From positions 124,001-188,000 of the forward strand of contig JAKLEA010000007.1 of NCBI GenBank assembly GCA_022711755.1: a DNA stretch of 64,000 nt, given 5' to 3'. The position numbers and the translations under genes were made by a program. A model generated the notes under the pieces. The model ran no database searches. It was not told where the DNA came from and was given only the letters and a program-made list of their open reading frames with translations. How positions within the stretch are numbered: the stretch's first letter is position 1; every line of letters starts with the position of its first letter. The stretch is from Planctomycetota bacterium (GTDB taxonomy: Bacteria > Planctomycetota > Brocadiia > SM23-32 > JAKLEA01). This document shows positions 44,672 to 53,769 of the stretch, piece by piece.

Positions 44672-45373
44672 CTACTCGGCCCCTATTTCCTTTTGGACGA
44701 ACGAGTTGAGTACGTCCTGCCATCTGGCGGGATCGGCTTTATAGCTCTCCATGTCTGCGCCTTCGGGAACCAGTTTCATGAACTCGTCGTAGACGTCGCC
44801 CATGGCGAAGACGCATTCGTTCAGCTTCGCCTCGATTACGTTCTGGAACGCGCCGTCAACCGCGGCGTGAAGATTCAGGACGAGTTTCTCCATCTTCCCC
44901 TCCTCCTTCAATTCGGGGAACTCGTTCTGCAGCTTAACCCCCTGGTCAGCCAGCGCCTTCTCAATCCGCGCCTTTACAGCACCCTCGAGATGATTGCTCA
45001 CTCCGGTCACGTATGCGTCTCTTTCAGCCTCCACCGTTTTGACCAGGGTTTCCCAATTCCGGTCAATCTCCGCGGACATGGCTTCCCTGTGCAGCGGATA
45101 GGCGTTCTTCACGGCCTGCCACGCGTAATTGCCCACCTCCGGCAGCATCTCGACCTGTCTGGCTCCAAGCTCAGCCAGGAACTTTTGCCGGTCGAAGTTG
45201 GTCACTTCCCTGTAAAAGAGCCAGATGTGGAATCCTACGGCTACCAGCAGCGCGATCATCACAGTCATGCGAATTCGCACGCCGGCAATCTTGGCGGATT
45301 CGTAGGCGTCCAGCTTCTGCTCGAGCGCCTCCACCTTCTCAACAAGGGCTTTAATCCCGCTATCCTCTGCCAT
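44672..45373 (-). CDS. Single-helix membrane protein with coiled coil (first of a pair)
   Basis: 233 residues laid out like its neighbour at 43854-44636: an N-terminal coiled coil (IKALVEKVEALEQKLDAYES), one transmembrane helix at about 33-52 (MTVMIALLVAVGFHIWLFYR), then a helical charged domain. Both share the motif of hydrophobic helix, HxWLF, and a basic or aromatic border, which suggests duplication. No known domain is seen. The ribosome site AAGAGGG precedes the ATG. Confidence 0.7.
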   Translation of the reverse strand: MAEDSGIKALVEKVEALEQKLDAYESAKIAGVRIRMTVMIALLVAVGFHIWLFYREVTNFDRQKFLAELGARQVEMLPEVGNYAWQAVKNAYPLHREAMSAEIDRNWETLVKTVEAERDAYVTGVSNHLEGAVKARIEKALADQGVKLQNEFPELKEEGKMEKLVLNLHAAVDGAFQNVIEAKLNECVFAMGDVYDEFMKLVPEGADMESYKADPARWQDVLNSFVQKEIGAE

Positions 45374-45450
45374 TTTTCGCCCTCTTTGGAAAAAGTTTTT
45401 CGCATCGCGCGGGCAGCGCGCAACGCCGGCGCTCCGCGCTCGCGGAACGG

Positions 45451-46935
45451 TTATGCCTTCACGATCTTCTTCCTGTTCTGCTTTACGCCCGCCGTGGCGT
45501 TGCGCGTGTCAAGAACCATCCGCGCATGCCGGCAGATGAAGTCGTAGTCAAAACAGGAATGATCCGTCGCCACTAAAACGACATCATATCGTTTCAGACT
45601 CGCGGGCGTCAACGTGACGCTCTTGCGCCCGGCAAGGTCCGGATGCTCCCGCGTCGGGGGGATGACCCTCACGTGTGGATCGCAGTAATCAGCCCTGGCG
45701 TGCTTCTTCTCGATCAGCTCCATGAGTTTCAGCGACGGGCTTTCCCGTGTATCGTCAACATTCTTCTTGTAAGCCAGCCCGAGCACCAGGACCTTTGCGC
45801 CTTTCAGACTCTTGCCTGCAAGGTTCAGCGCCTCGGTCATCCTCGTGATGACATATTCTGGCATGGCCGTGTTGACCTCTCCGGCCAGTTCGATGAACTT
45901 CGTTGAGGAGTCATACTCCCGCGCCTTCCACGTCAGGTAGAAGGGATCTATCGGTATGCAGTGCCCGCCCAGGCCAGGCCCCGGATAGAAGGGCATGTAA
46001 CCAAACGGTTTCGTCTTTGCCGCTTCGATCACCTCCCAAACGTCAATGCCCATCCGGTCGAAGACGACCTTCAGCTCGTTGACCAACGCGATGTTGACGC
46101 AACGGAAAATGTTCTCTGTGAGCTTGACGGCTTCTGCCGTCTGCGTGCTGGATACCGGAACGGTCGCCTTTACCACCCCGTCATAGAGAAGCCTTGCCAG
46201 CGCCAGGCAGTTCTTTGTTGTGCCCCCCACGACTTTGGGAATGTTGCCGGTGCCGAAATCCTTGTTTGCCGGGTCTTCGCGCTCGGGAGAGAATGCCAGG
46301 AAGAAGTCTTTTCCGACCTTCAATCCGCGCGCCTCAAGCATCGGGCGCATAACCTCCTCAGTTGTGCCGGGATAGGTCGTGGATTCCAGCACAATGATCT
46401 GTCCTGCCCGTAGATATTTCGCCACTGTGGCGGTGGTCTGCTCGATGTAGGTCATGTCCGGCTCGCGGTGCCGGGTCAAGGGAGTCGGCACGCATATGAC
46501 TATTGCGTCCATCCCTGTAAGCTGAGTGAAATCGCTGGTCGCCCCGAACCTTTTTGTCTCAAGCGCCTTCCTGATGCGTTCAGAAGGAATGTGCTCGATG
46601 TAGCTTCTGCCTGCGATCAGAGCCTTTGGCTTTTCAGGGTCAATATCGAACCCCGTGACGGAGTATCCGGCGGAGCAGAACTCCATGGCCAGAGGCAGTC
46701 CGACATAGCCAAGCCCGATAACGCCGACGGACGCTTTCCTGCCGACCAGTTTGCCCTGCAGTTCATCCTTGAGACTGCCTGATGAGACCTTGCGGTTTAT
46801 TTTCCTTGCCGCTGCCAATTGCGTATCCTCGAAGAAAAACCAAACTTGGGGGGAAATCGCAACCTCCGCGCGAACGGAGAAATCGGCCCCCTCCGATTTC
46901 CGGGCGTCGTCTGCGGCAACCCGGCGTTGACTCAT
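45451..46935 (-). CDS. UDP-N-acetyl-D-hexosamine/UDP-glucose-type dehydrogenase
   Basis: Oxidises C6 of a UDP-sugar twice with NAD to the uronic acid for polysaccharide synthesis. 494 residues; the extra ~65 at the N-terminus precede the usual start of the NAD domain (SVGVIGLGYVGLPLAMEFCS). Further landmarks: VICVPTPL, ESTTYPGTTEEVM, FSPEREDPAN, the catalytic Cys in GPGLGGHCIPIDPFYL, and VLGLAYKKNVDDTRESPSL in the UDP-binding domain. The GGHCIP and PERED forms favour the WbpA/WecC (UDP-HexNAc) branch over UDP-glucose dehydrogenase. The start at 46935 is directly preceded by a TATAAT 7 bases away, so either the message is leaderless or the true start is internal. Confidence 0.9.
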   Translation of the reverse strand: MSQRRVAADDARKSEGADFSVRAEVAISPQVWFFFEDTQLAAARKINRKVSSGSLKDELQGKLVGRKASVGVIGLGYVGLPLAMEFCSAGYSVTGFDIDPEKPKALIAGRSYIEHIPSERIRKALETKRFGATSDFTQLTGMDAIVICVPTPLTRHREPDMTYIEQTTATVAKYLRAGQIIVLESTTYPGTTEEVMRPMLEARGLKVGKDFFLAFSPEREDPANKDFGTGNIPKVVGGTTKNCLALARLLYDGVVKATVPVSSTQTAEAVKLTENIFRCVNIALVNELKVVFDRMGIDVWEVIEAAKTKPFGYMPFYPGPGLGGHCIPIDPFYLTWKAREYDSSTKFIELAGEVNTAMPEYVITRMTEALNLAGKSLKGAKVLVLGLAYKKNVDDTRESPSLKLMELIEKKHARADYCDPHVRVIPPTREHPDLAGRKSVTLTPASLKRYDVVLVATDHSCFDYDFICRHARMVLDTRNATAGVKQNRKKIVKA

Positions 46936-46942
46936 TGAGCGG

Positions 46943-46948
46943 ATTATA
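46943..46948 (-). promoter_or_regulatory. Perfect -10 box before the dehydrogenase gene
   Basis: TATAAT on the minus strand ending 7 bases before the ATG at 46935. No consensus -35 is evident. Confidence 0.4.
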
Positions 46949-46993
46949 TCGCTGATGGAGGAATATTCCAGCGAATGTTGATGCCCATGCGTC

Positions 46994-47022
46994 TTGAAAT
47001 GCCTCGCTTGCGGTTCTACAAT
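46994..47022 (+). promoter_or_regulatory. Promoter of the FHA-kinase operon
   Basis: TTGAAA, 17 bases, TACAAT; about 88 bases before the start at 47110. Confidence 0.6.
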
Positions 47023-47109
47023 GTGACGTGAGATTGTGCCGGCGCTGATCCCCCGACGGTTTCACCTGTCGCGCCTGCCGCCGGCTCTTTCCAATGTACG
47101 GGAAAAGAG

Positions 47110-49863
47110 ATGCCTCCTAAACCACCAATAGACGGCTGGACTGATAATCCGGCGGTCATACAGGCCCTCGTCCAGGCCTTCCCGCGCAGGGGTTTGCGAG
47201 TCGTATTGTCCCGCCTGCTGACCACGGCACAGATACAGGATTGTGTTAATGCCACGCTTGATCGCGTAGCCGCCTCGCAGAAAGCGGCGCTGTGGGATCT
47301 GGCCGTAGAGAAAGGATATGTCAACAAGCAGCAGATTGACATGGAGCTTACCGCCCTGCCCTCCAGCTCCGAGGACCCCGCAACCGAGGCCGGCGAAGCT
47401 ATAACCAGCCTGAGCCGCAAACTTACAAAAGACCAGCTTGCCGAGGCCCTTACCGCGCAACTGGCCCTGGCTAGATTCGGAATTGACAAATCGCTCTGGG
47501 ACATCGCTGAAGCCAAGGGGTTCATTATCCCGACCAAGAAGCAGGATCGCTCAGTCCTTGACACGGATACTGCCCAGGTTGACGTCCCCAAGACTGACTC
47601 CGGCCCGCCGGTCGTGCCCGGCTATGAGATTATGGAAGCCATCGGCAAGGGCGGCATGAGCACCGTCTACAAAGCCCGGCAGTTGAGCATGGACCGGATT
47701 GTAGCATTGAAAATATTGGAGGAGGACAGGGTCAAGGCCGAAGGTTTCGTGCAGCGTTTCGCCAAGGAAGCGCGCCTGGCGGCAGGTTTGAACCACCCGA
47801 ACATAGTCATGGCCATAGACTACGGGCGCGCCGGCATCAACTATTATTTCGTGATGGAATTCGTTGACGGCGAGGCTGTCAGTTCCATCATCCGCCGCAA
47901 AGGACGCCTCAAAGAGAAAGCCGCCCTTTACATCACGGCGCAGGTGGCCCGCGCACTCGAACACGCCAGGCAGCACGGGCTGATCCACCGCGACATCAAG
48001 CCCGGAAACATCCTCATAACCAAAAACGGCGTGGTCAAACTGGCGGACCTCGGCCTGGCGAAGAAGATTGAAACCCGAAGCGACCAGGAAGGAGACGCAA
48101 CGTCCCTGACCGATGCGATGGTGGCCGTCGGAACCCCGCAATACATTTCCCCGGAACAGGCCAAGGGGCTTGAAAATATTGACACACGCGCCGACATATA
48201 TTCCCTCGGCATCACGCTCTTCACAATGCTAAGCGGAGCATTCCCATTCGACGGCCCCCCAATGGAGGTCATCGCGAAGCAGATCACAGAACCCGTCCCA
48301 TCCATCAAGAGCATCGTCCCCTCAGTATCCGAACGGACAAACAGCATTGTGAAAAAAATGACCGTTAAAATGCCTGAGAAACGCTACCAGACACCCCATG
48401 AACTGGTCGGCGACCTGATGGAAGCCCTTGAGGCTGTCTCACAGGACCGCGCCAGGCCCTTCTGGCTTGAGGATCAGAACGGATTTCCTGAGCCACTCGT
48501 CGGTATTTTTGAGGACACAAACGTCGTCCGAGGAACAGACTTTGCCGTATATGAAGAAGGGGCCGACGCAGAATTCAATGTGGAGCAACAGGACCCCGTC
48601 GTGGAACGCCCGGAAGACTTTGATGAACTCGGAACCAAGCGCCGCCCCGAGCATCAAAGCAACATTGCTCAATCAATTCCTGACGCCCCGGCGCCCCCAC
48701 ATCAGGCTGAAGCCGCAGACGCCGACCTGATGATAGAGCCTGACGAAAGCGCCACAATACACTCCCCCGAGGAGTTTCCTGACCACGATGCTGAAAATAC
48801 GGCGACAGAATCCCGAACCGACGGTCTTGACACTCAATTGGACGACCTTTTCGCTGATATCGAATCCGAAGCCCCAGCGGCAACACCATACGGCCAAGCG
48901 AAGGGGCCAAGAGTAATCCAGCCGGACGCCCCCGGTTCCAACAACCCGGCAGACGAATCCGACGAATCGGAATTCTCATCCGCAATCGGCGGTTTCTCCG
49001 GTGTCATGGACCAGTTGCGCCCCGAAGACATGCCGGCCATTGACATCACTCAGGACCCAAATACCGTCCCCCGCAAGAAGGCTAATGAACATTCACTCGA
49101 TGATTCGGACTCCGGAACCGGCATTTCTGATCTCATTGCGGGATTGAAGGCGGATGATACAAAGCCCGTCGTCGAAGAACCGCCTTCGCGCAGAACCTTC
49201 ACGCAGCCGAAACCGTTCCGCCCCCTTCAGCAACAGCCTGGTCCAGGGCAGCAACCGCGGGCCGCCGCGCCTGTCAGGCGTCCTGCTTCAGCCGTTCAAC
49301 CGCGGACTCCGATCCCTGAAGCCCGTCGCGCCCCATCAGCGCAACGCCCCCCTTCTCGAATCCAATCCCCCGATAGGCAACGGCAACAACCGCTCAGCAA
49401 GTCGCTGGAAGATGACGATGATTTCGCCTTCGACGAAAGCAAGCTATACACCCCCGACACAGGCGGCGGATCAGGCGCGCGGTCGGCCCATGATTTCATG
49501 GATGAGTTCGAATCCCTGGAAGGCGAACCGGCGCAGCCGGCGGTTGCAAGGGAAGCATATACCGTCGAAGCCGTTCGCGGGCTTCATGCCGGGCAGAAAT
49601 TCACAGTCGCGGAGGGCGAAGAAATTGTGCTGGGGAGAGACAAGCGCTGGAGCGATCTTGTCCTTGACGACCCTCGCGTCAGCCGCTATCACTGCCACTT
49701 CAGTTGCCGCCAGGGCGCATTGATACTCCAGGATCAACGCAGTCATAATGGAACCTTCGTCAACGGGCACAAGGTACAGAACTGCACTCTGAGGGAAGGG
49801 GACGAAATCAGAGTCGGCAAAACAACCTTCATCATCAGCCGGCAGGTCGAAGACGCGCGCTGA
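47110..49863 (+). CDS. Ser/Thr protein kinase with C-terminal FHA domain
   Basis: 917 residues. The N-terminal 150 residues contain two similar helical repeats (AALWDLAVEKGYVNKQQ and SLWDIAEAKGFIIPTK) that may be an interaction module. The kinase domain (about 172-435) has GKGGMSTVYKA, K201 in ALKILEE, HRDIKPGN and GTPQYISPEQAKG. The metal-binding motif reads DLG (313-315) instead of DFG, a known tolerated variant. A 380-residue acidic, Pro/Gln-rich linker follows, then an FHA domain (about 825-915; LGRDKRWSDLVL, VSRYHCHF, SHNGTFVNG) that binds phosphothreonine. There is no transmembrane helix, so it is cytoplasmic. It leads an operon with membrane proteins, MoxR and a VWA-type protein. Confidence 0.93.
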   Translation: MPPKPPIDGWTDNPAVIQALVQAFPRRGLRVVLSRLLTTAQIQDCVNATLDRVAASQKAALWDLAVEKGYVNKQQIDMELTALPSSSEDPATEAGEAITSLSRKLTKDQLAEALTAQLALARFGIDKSLWDIAEAKGFIIPTKKQDRSVLDTDTAQVDVPKTDSGPPVVPGYEIMEAIGKGGMSTVYKARQLSMDRIVALKILEEDRVKAEGFVQRFAKEARLAAGLNHPNIVMAIDYGRAGINYYFVMEFVDGEAVSSIIRRKGRLKEKAALYITAQVARALEHARQHGLIHRDIKPGNILITKNGVVKLADLGLAKKIETRSDQEGDATSLTDAMVAVGTPQYISPEQAKGLENIDTRADIYSLGITLFTMLSGAFPFDGPPMEVIAKQITEPVPSIKSIVPSVSERTNSIVKKMTVKMPEKRYQTPHELVGDLMEALEAVSQDRARPFWLEDQNGFPEPLVGIFEDTNVVRGTDFAVYEEGADAEFNVEQQDPVVERPEDFDELGTKRRPEHQSNIAQSIPDAPAPPHQAEAADADLMIEPDESATIHSPEEFPDHDAENTATESRTDGLDTQLDDLFADIESEAPAATPYGQAKGPRVIQPDAPGSNNPADESDESEFSSAIGGFSGVMDQLRPEDMPAIDITQDPNTVPRKKANEHSLDDSDSGTGISDLIAGLKADDTKPVVEEPPSRRTFTQPKPFRPLQQQPGPGQQPRAAAPVRRPASAVQPRTPIPEARRAPSAQRPPSRIQSPDRQRQQPLSKSLEDDDDFAFDESKLYTPDTGGGSGARSAHDFMDEFESLEGEPAQPAVAREAYTVEAVRGLHAGQKFTVAEGEEIVLGRDKRWSDLVLDDPRVSRYHCHFSCRQGALILQDQRSHNGTFVNGHKVQNCTLREGDEIRVGKTTFIISRQVEDAR

Positions 49864-49880
49864 CCTTTCCCCTCCGAGCC

Positions 49881-50873
49881 ATGGATAACCCGGAGAGACT
49901 CGAGCCCCGCACAATAGGGGATATCATTGACAAATCGGTGGGGATTTACCGCCGCCATTTCGCCATCTTCTTCTCCGCCCTGGCCGTCTGCAGCCTGCCG
50001 CCGTGGATCGTGGCTGAGGCCATGAATTCGCAAAGCTCCGCCCCCGGCGCCAGCGAGGCCGATTTCGCCCCCCTGCTGCGCATGCTGCTGCTTCTCCCCG
50101 CGACCCTTGTCACACAGGTTCTCTTCTATCGCTTCTCCGAAGCCATGATAACCCTCATGGTGTCAAACAGTTACCTCGGGCGTCCTTTCCTGATGAGCGA
50201 TATCGTCAGGCAAAGCCTCCGAAGACTTCCAACGCTGCTTGCGACGGTTATGATGACGCTTCTGGTCACGCTTGTCGCGGGGGTTATAGCCGCGATTCCC
50301 TTTATCGCGATAGCCGTCGTCATCGGGCTTTCGACATCGGGACAGGTTGTCATGATTATCATAATCATGATTGGAACAATCGTCTGCATCGGAGTATGCC
50401 TCCTTGTATCGCTCCCGCTTTTTCTGGTGTCCGAAGCGGTTATGCTGGAGCGGCTGGGGGCATGGGAATCCATGGTCAGGAGTTATGAACTTGTGGTTAA
50501 GAAAAGCCCCAAGGGATGGCTTAACCCCGCCAATCATTCGCTCCGGCTCGGCATTTTGCTTCTGATGTTTTTTATTCTGAATGTGATGGCGTTGCTGATA
50601 TCGCGACTCCCCTTCTCCGCATACGGAGCTTACGTGGCAATAACCCAGGGAGGCGGATTTCGCGCCTTCACGGAGACAGTCGGGTCTTTCAACCTGGCGA
50701 TCAGCCTGCTGGGAATGCTTGGCAGCGCGCTGGTCCAGCCGCTCGGAATCGCCGCGACGGTGCTCTTCTACTATGATCTCCGCGTGCGAACCGAAGGCTT
50801 CGATCTCGATCTTCTGGCGAAGGAAATGGGCGCGGCATCCCCCGCACAACAGTTTGGCGATGCTCCAAAATGA
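49881..50873 (+). CDS. Polytopic membrane protein of unknown function
   Basis: 330 residues with about six hydrophobic helices. The opening (PRTIGDIIDKSVGIYRRHFAIFF) and LGAWESMVRSYELV followed by YYDLRVRTEGFDLDLLAKEM at the end match the loosely defined DUF975/glycerophosphoryl-diester-phosphodiesterase-membrane-domain type proteins that often accompany DUF4129 and transglutaminase genes. The role is unknown. Its stop overlaps the next start (ATGA), so translation is coupled. Confidence 0.78.
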   Translation: MDNPERLEPRTIGDIIDKSVGIYRRHFAIFFSALAVCSLPPWIVAEAMNSQSSAPGASEADFAPLLRMLLLLPATLVTQVLFYRFSEAMITLMVSNSYLGRPFLMSDIVRQSLRRLPTLLATVMMTLLVTLVAGVIAAIPFIAIAVVIGLSTSGQVVMIIIIMIGTIVCIGVCLLVSLPLFLVSEAVMLERLGAWESMVRSYELVVKKSPKGWLNPANHSLRLGILLLMFFILNVMALLISRLPFSAYGAYVAITQGGGFRAFTETVGSFNLAISLLGMLGSALVQPLGIAATVLFYYDLRVRTEGFDLDLLAKEMGAASPAQQFGDAPK

Positions 50874-51583
50874 AACTCGTGAGATTTTCATTCATACGGC
50901 GTTCGGCGTGGCAGGCATTGCTTGTCATCCCGACTGCCATGATCTTCAAAGTGTTGTCTGACGAAACACCGGCGACTCCCCCGTTGAAAGAGCATATAAA
51001 AGAAATCCTCTCCCGAAAAGAGTTCGCAGGCGCGGCGGAGCAGGACTTCAGCGCTCTCATGGAAAGCTACCTCCGCGAATTCTTCGCGTGGCTGTCCCAA
51101 TCGCAGGTCTTCGGCTCAATGAAAGCCGCCAGCGATTTTGCGATCAATGCCCTGCTGATCGCCTCCATCTTCGCAATGGCCTTGTTGATAGCGCGCATTG
51201 CCGTAAAACGCAGGAATCGCAATGCATTCCCGGGAAATAAAGTCCGGCTCCCCGAAAAACCTTTCCTCGGCGATCCTGCGTTGCTTGCATCCCAGGGAGA
51301 TGGCGCCATTGGCCGGGGTGATTTTCAGGACGCGATCAGATTCTTCCACCGCGCGATTCTGGCGCACCTGGAACGCCGCAACGTCATCCGACCCGGACGG
51401 ACTTTGACAAACGGAGAATGTCTCAGGCAGGCGCGCCGGAATCTGCGCGACAACCCGCGTCTTCAGGACATCGCCGAGGCATGGAGGCAGTTCGAGCTTG
51501 CATTCTACGCTGGCAGACCGTGCGCAATCGAAACGGCTTCAATGCTGCGGGACATGACCGCAAGGATCATTTCCGACGTATGA
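50870..51583 (+). CDS. DUF4129-domain membrane protein
   Basis: 237 residues: an N-terminal hydrophobic signal-anchor, a transmembrane helix (INALLIASIFAMALLIARIAV), and a C-terminal DUF4129 domain (GDFQDAIRFFHRAILAHLE, LTNGECLRQARRN, AWRQFELAFYAGRP). DUF4129 is normally found alone next to MoxR operons or at the end of TgpA-type transglutaminases; no transglutaminase gene is present here. The function is not established. Coupled to both neighbours by ATGA overlaps. Confidence 0.82.
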   Translation: MKLVRFSFIRRSAWQALLVIPTAMIFKVLSDETPATPPLKEHIKEILSRKEFAGAAEQDFSALMESYLREFFAWLSQSQVFGSMKAASDFAINALLIASIFAMALLIARIAVKRRNRNAFPGNKVRLPEKPFLGDPALLASQGDGAIGRGDFQDAIRFFHRAILAHLERRNVIRPGRTLTNGECLRQARRNLRDNPRLQDIAEAWRQFELAFYAGRPCAIETASMLRDMTARIISDV

Positions 51584-52791
51584 GAAGACGAATTCTGACA
51601 ATCTGCGCGGTTCTTGCCGCCATCGCCGTTGTGGTTCTCGCGGCAGTTACCGGCAGGAAGTCGGCCACATCAAGCCGTTTAGGCGGCAGTTATGGCTGCG
51701 GCCCGCAGGGATGCAAGGCTCTTTTCATCCTGCTTCAGGAGAGAGGCATCACGGTAGACAGAGCGCTCTCAAGCCAGAACGTTGACATCCCAGGCAAGGG
51801 CGTGATGTTCCTCTTTCTGCCCTGCGTCCGTCCCATAAGCAGGACCGAAGCCCGATCCATATGCGACTGGGTTAAAAACGGCAATACTCTCATCATAATG
51901 GACAAGGATTCCGGAGCGCCGCGCGGGGATGATAGCGGGCTTTATCTGCGGGGGGAACTTGGCGCATATCTCCTGCCTTCTCCGGAAGGCGTCGTGCCTC
52001 TCATTGAAAGGCTGGAAAGGCATCGCGTCAGGACTGTGCGCGCATCAGGGACAAACGGATATGCCTCTGAAATCGAAGAGGTTTCTGTCTCCGACCCGCC
52101 ACTGAAACTCACCGCAGAACCGGGTGGCGTTGAAGACTTCGGCGCACTGGGATGGCAGCCTGTGGTAAAGGGAACGGATTCTGTTTTCGTACTCGAAAAA
52201 GGACTCGGCGAAGGCAGAGTCCTCCTCGTCTGCTCGCCCTCCATGATCTCAAATCGCCTGATAGGGCGCGATGACAACGCCCGTCTTGCCGTCAACCTGA
52301 CATGTTCCAATCTGGAACCCGGCGGCGCGGTTACGTTCGATGAATATCACAACGGCTTCGGCTTTTCCCCCGCCCCTTTGGGAGCAACCGTCACAAAGGG
52401 CTTTGTCTGGTGTCTGATTCAATTAGCTGTAATCGGCGCGGCGTTCGCATGGCGCGGGTTGCCGCGCTTCGGCGTTCCGCGACTGCCCCTTGACCTCAAT
52501 CCCAGGACGAGCGCGGATCATATTCGAGCAACGGCCCGCTTGCATCGTGAGGCCGGTTCGGAGGCATACGCCGCTGAAATTCTATTGCGGCTCCGCGCCG
52601 GAACTCATACCATTCAACCGGGGCAGGTGGATCGCTCCTGGGATGTTCCCGGCGGCATTGAAACAATCCTGGAATGGAGCGATGCGATCTCCTCCGCCCC
52701 CTCGGTCAGGCAAAGACGCGGCCTTCTTCTGAAACTGGCGCAAACCCTCCACGCGATTGAACACGGCGGACCGCATGGATCAGACAATTAA
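51580..52791 (+). CDS. DUF4350-domain membrane protein
   Basis: 403 residues. A signal-anchor helix near the N-terminus (ILTICAVLAAIAVVVLAAV) and a C-terminal helix (GFVWCLIQLAVIGAAFAW) bracket a Rossmann-like extracytoplasmic domain of the DUF4350 type (GSYGCGPQGCKALFILLQERG, SICDWVKNGNTLIIMD, GEGRVLLVCSPSMISN). After the second helix a cytoplasmic tail carries RTSADHIRATARLHREAG. Such proteins accompany MoxR and DUF4129 in membrane-complex operons of unknown function. The start at 51580 overlaps the previous stop (ATGA); a longer upstream frame is a shadow. Confidence 0.82.
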   Translation: MRRRILTICAVLAAIAVVVLAAVTGRKSATSSRLGGSYGCGPQGCKALFILLQERGITVDRALSSQNVDIPGKGVMFLFLPCVRPISRTEARSICDWVKNGNTLIIMDKDSGAPRGDDSGLYLRGELGAYLLPSPEGVVPLIERLERHRVRTVRASGTNGYASEIEEVSVSDPPLKLTAEPGGVEDFGALGWQPVVKGTDSVFVLEKGLGEGRVLLVCSPSMISNRLIGRDDNARLAVNLTCSNLEPGGAVTFDEYHNGFGFSPAPLGATVTKGFVWCLIQLAVIGAAFAWRGLPRFGVPRLPLDLNPRTSADHIRATARLHREAGSEAYAAEILLRLRAGTHTIQPGQVDRSWDVPGGIETILEWSDAISSAPSVRQRRGLLLKLAQTLHAIEHGGPHGSDN

Positions 52792-53725
52792 ACTTTTCAG
52801 CGCCCTGCGGGACGGCATTGCCAGGATCATCGTCGGCCAGGAGGAAATCCTGGAAAACCTTGTCATCGGGTTGCTGGCGGGAGGCCACGTCCTGCTTGAA
52901 GGGGTTCCGGGTACCGCAAAAACATTGATGGCCCGATCGCTGGCGCACTGCCTCGACGCCGATTTCAAACGCATCCAGTTCACGCCCGACCTGATGCCTT
53001 CCGACATCATCGGGACGAATGTCTATAACATTGCGTCCGGCGAGTTCAATCTCAACCGCGGACCGGTCTTTACAGACGTCCTCCTCGCCGATGAGATCAA
53101 CCGCACGCCTCCGAAGACCCAGGCCGCGCTTCTTGAGGCAATGGAGGAACGCCAGGTATCCATAGACGGAACAACCTATCGCCTTGACGACTGCTTCTTC
53201 GTCATTGCCACGCAGAATCCCGTCGAATACGAGGGAACATACCCGCTTCCGGAGGCTCAGGCGGACAGGTTCCTGATGAAACTCGCAATCTCCTATCCGC
53301 CGGAAGCGAAGGAAATCGAGATGCTCTCGCGGCGTCAGCAGGGAATGGATCCATTTGACCTGAAAGCAAGCGGCCTTGAGAAAGTCGCGGACAAGGAAAC
53401 AGTCCGGCAGGTCCGGCGCGAAATCAGGGCAGTCAACGTCCGGGAGGAGGTTCTGCGCTACATAGTGCGCATCATTGCAACGACACGTCTGATGCCGGAA
53501 CTCAGCCTGGGGGCAAGCCCGCGGGCTGCTGTCGGCCTGCTACTGACAAGCAAAGCGGCTGCTGCAGCCGATGGGCGCGATTACGCCACTCCGGACGATG
53601 TCAGACGCATGGTCCTTCCGATCCTGCGCCACCGACTCATCTTGAAGCCCGAGGCCGAAATCGAGGGATTGACTGCCGACCAGCTTGCCGAAAGGGCCGC
53701 CAACGCCGTGGAAGTCCCTCGATGA
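52775..53725 (+). CDS. MoxR-family AAA+ ATPase
   Basis: 316 residues. Walker A is EGVPGTAKTLMAR, Walker B is VLLADEINRTPPKTQAALLEAMEE, sensor 1 is VIATQNPVEYEGTYPLPEAQ with the DRF arginine region, and sensor 2 lies in LSLGASPRAAVGLL. MoxR proteins act as chaperones that assemble or activate VWA-domain partners and metal enzymes. The start overlaps the DUF4350 gene by 17 bases. The usual next gene, a DUF58 protein, is missing; a VWA-type gene appears only at 56126. Confidence 0.93.
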   Translation: MDQTIKLFSALRDGIARIIVGQEEILENLVIGLLAGGHVLLEGVPGTAKTLMARSLAHCLDADFKRIQFTPDLMPSDIIGTNVYNIASGEFNLNRGPVFTDVLLADEINRTPPKTQAALLEAMEERQVSIDGTTYRLDDCFFVIATQNPVEYEGTYPLPEAQADRFLMKLAISYPPEAKEIEMLSRRQQGMDPFDLKASGLEKVADKETVRQVRREIRAVNVREEVLRYIVRIIATTRLMPELSLGASPRAAVGLLLTSKAAAAADGRDYATPDDVRRMVLPILRHRLILKPEAEIEGLTADQLAERAANAVEVPR

Positions 53726-53769
53726 CAAATTCCCGCCACTGATATTACAGAGAACCGGGGGGCTTCGCA

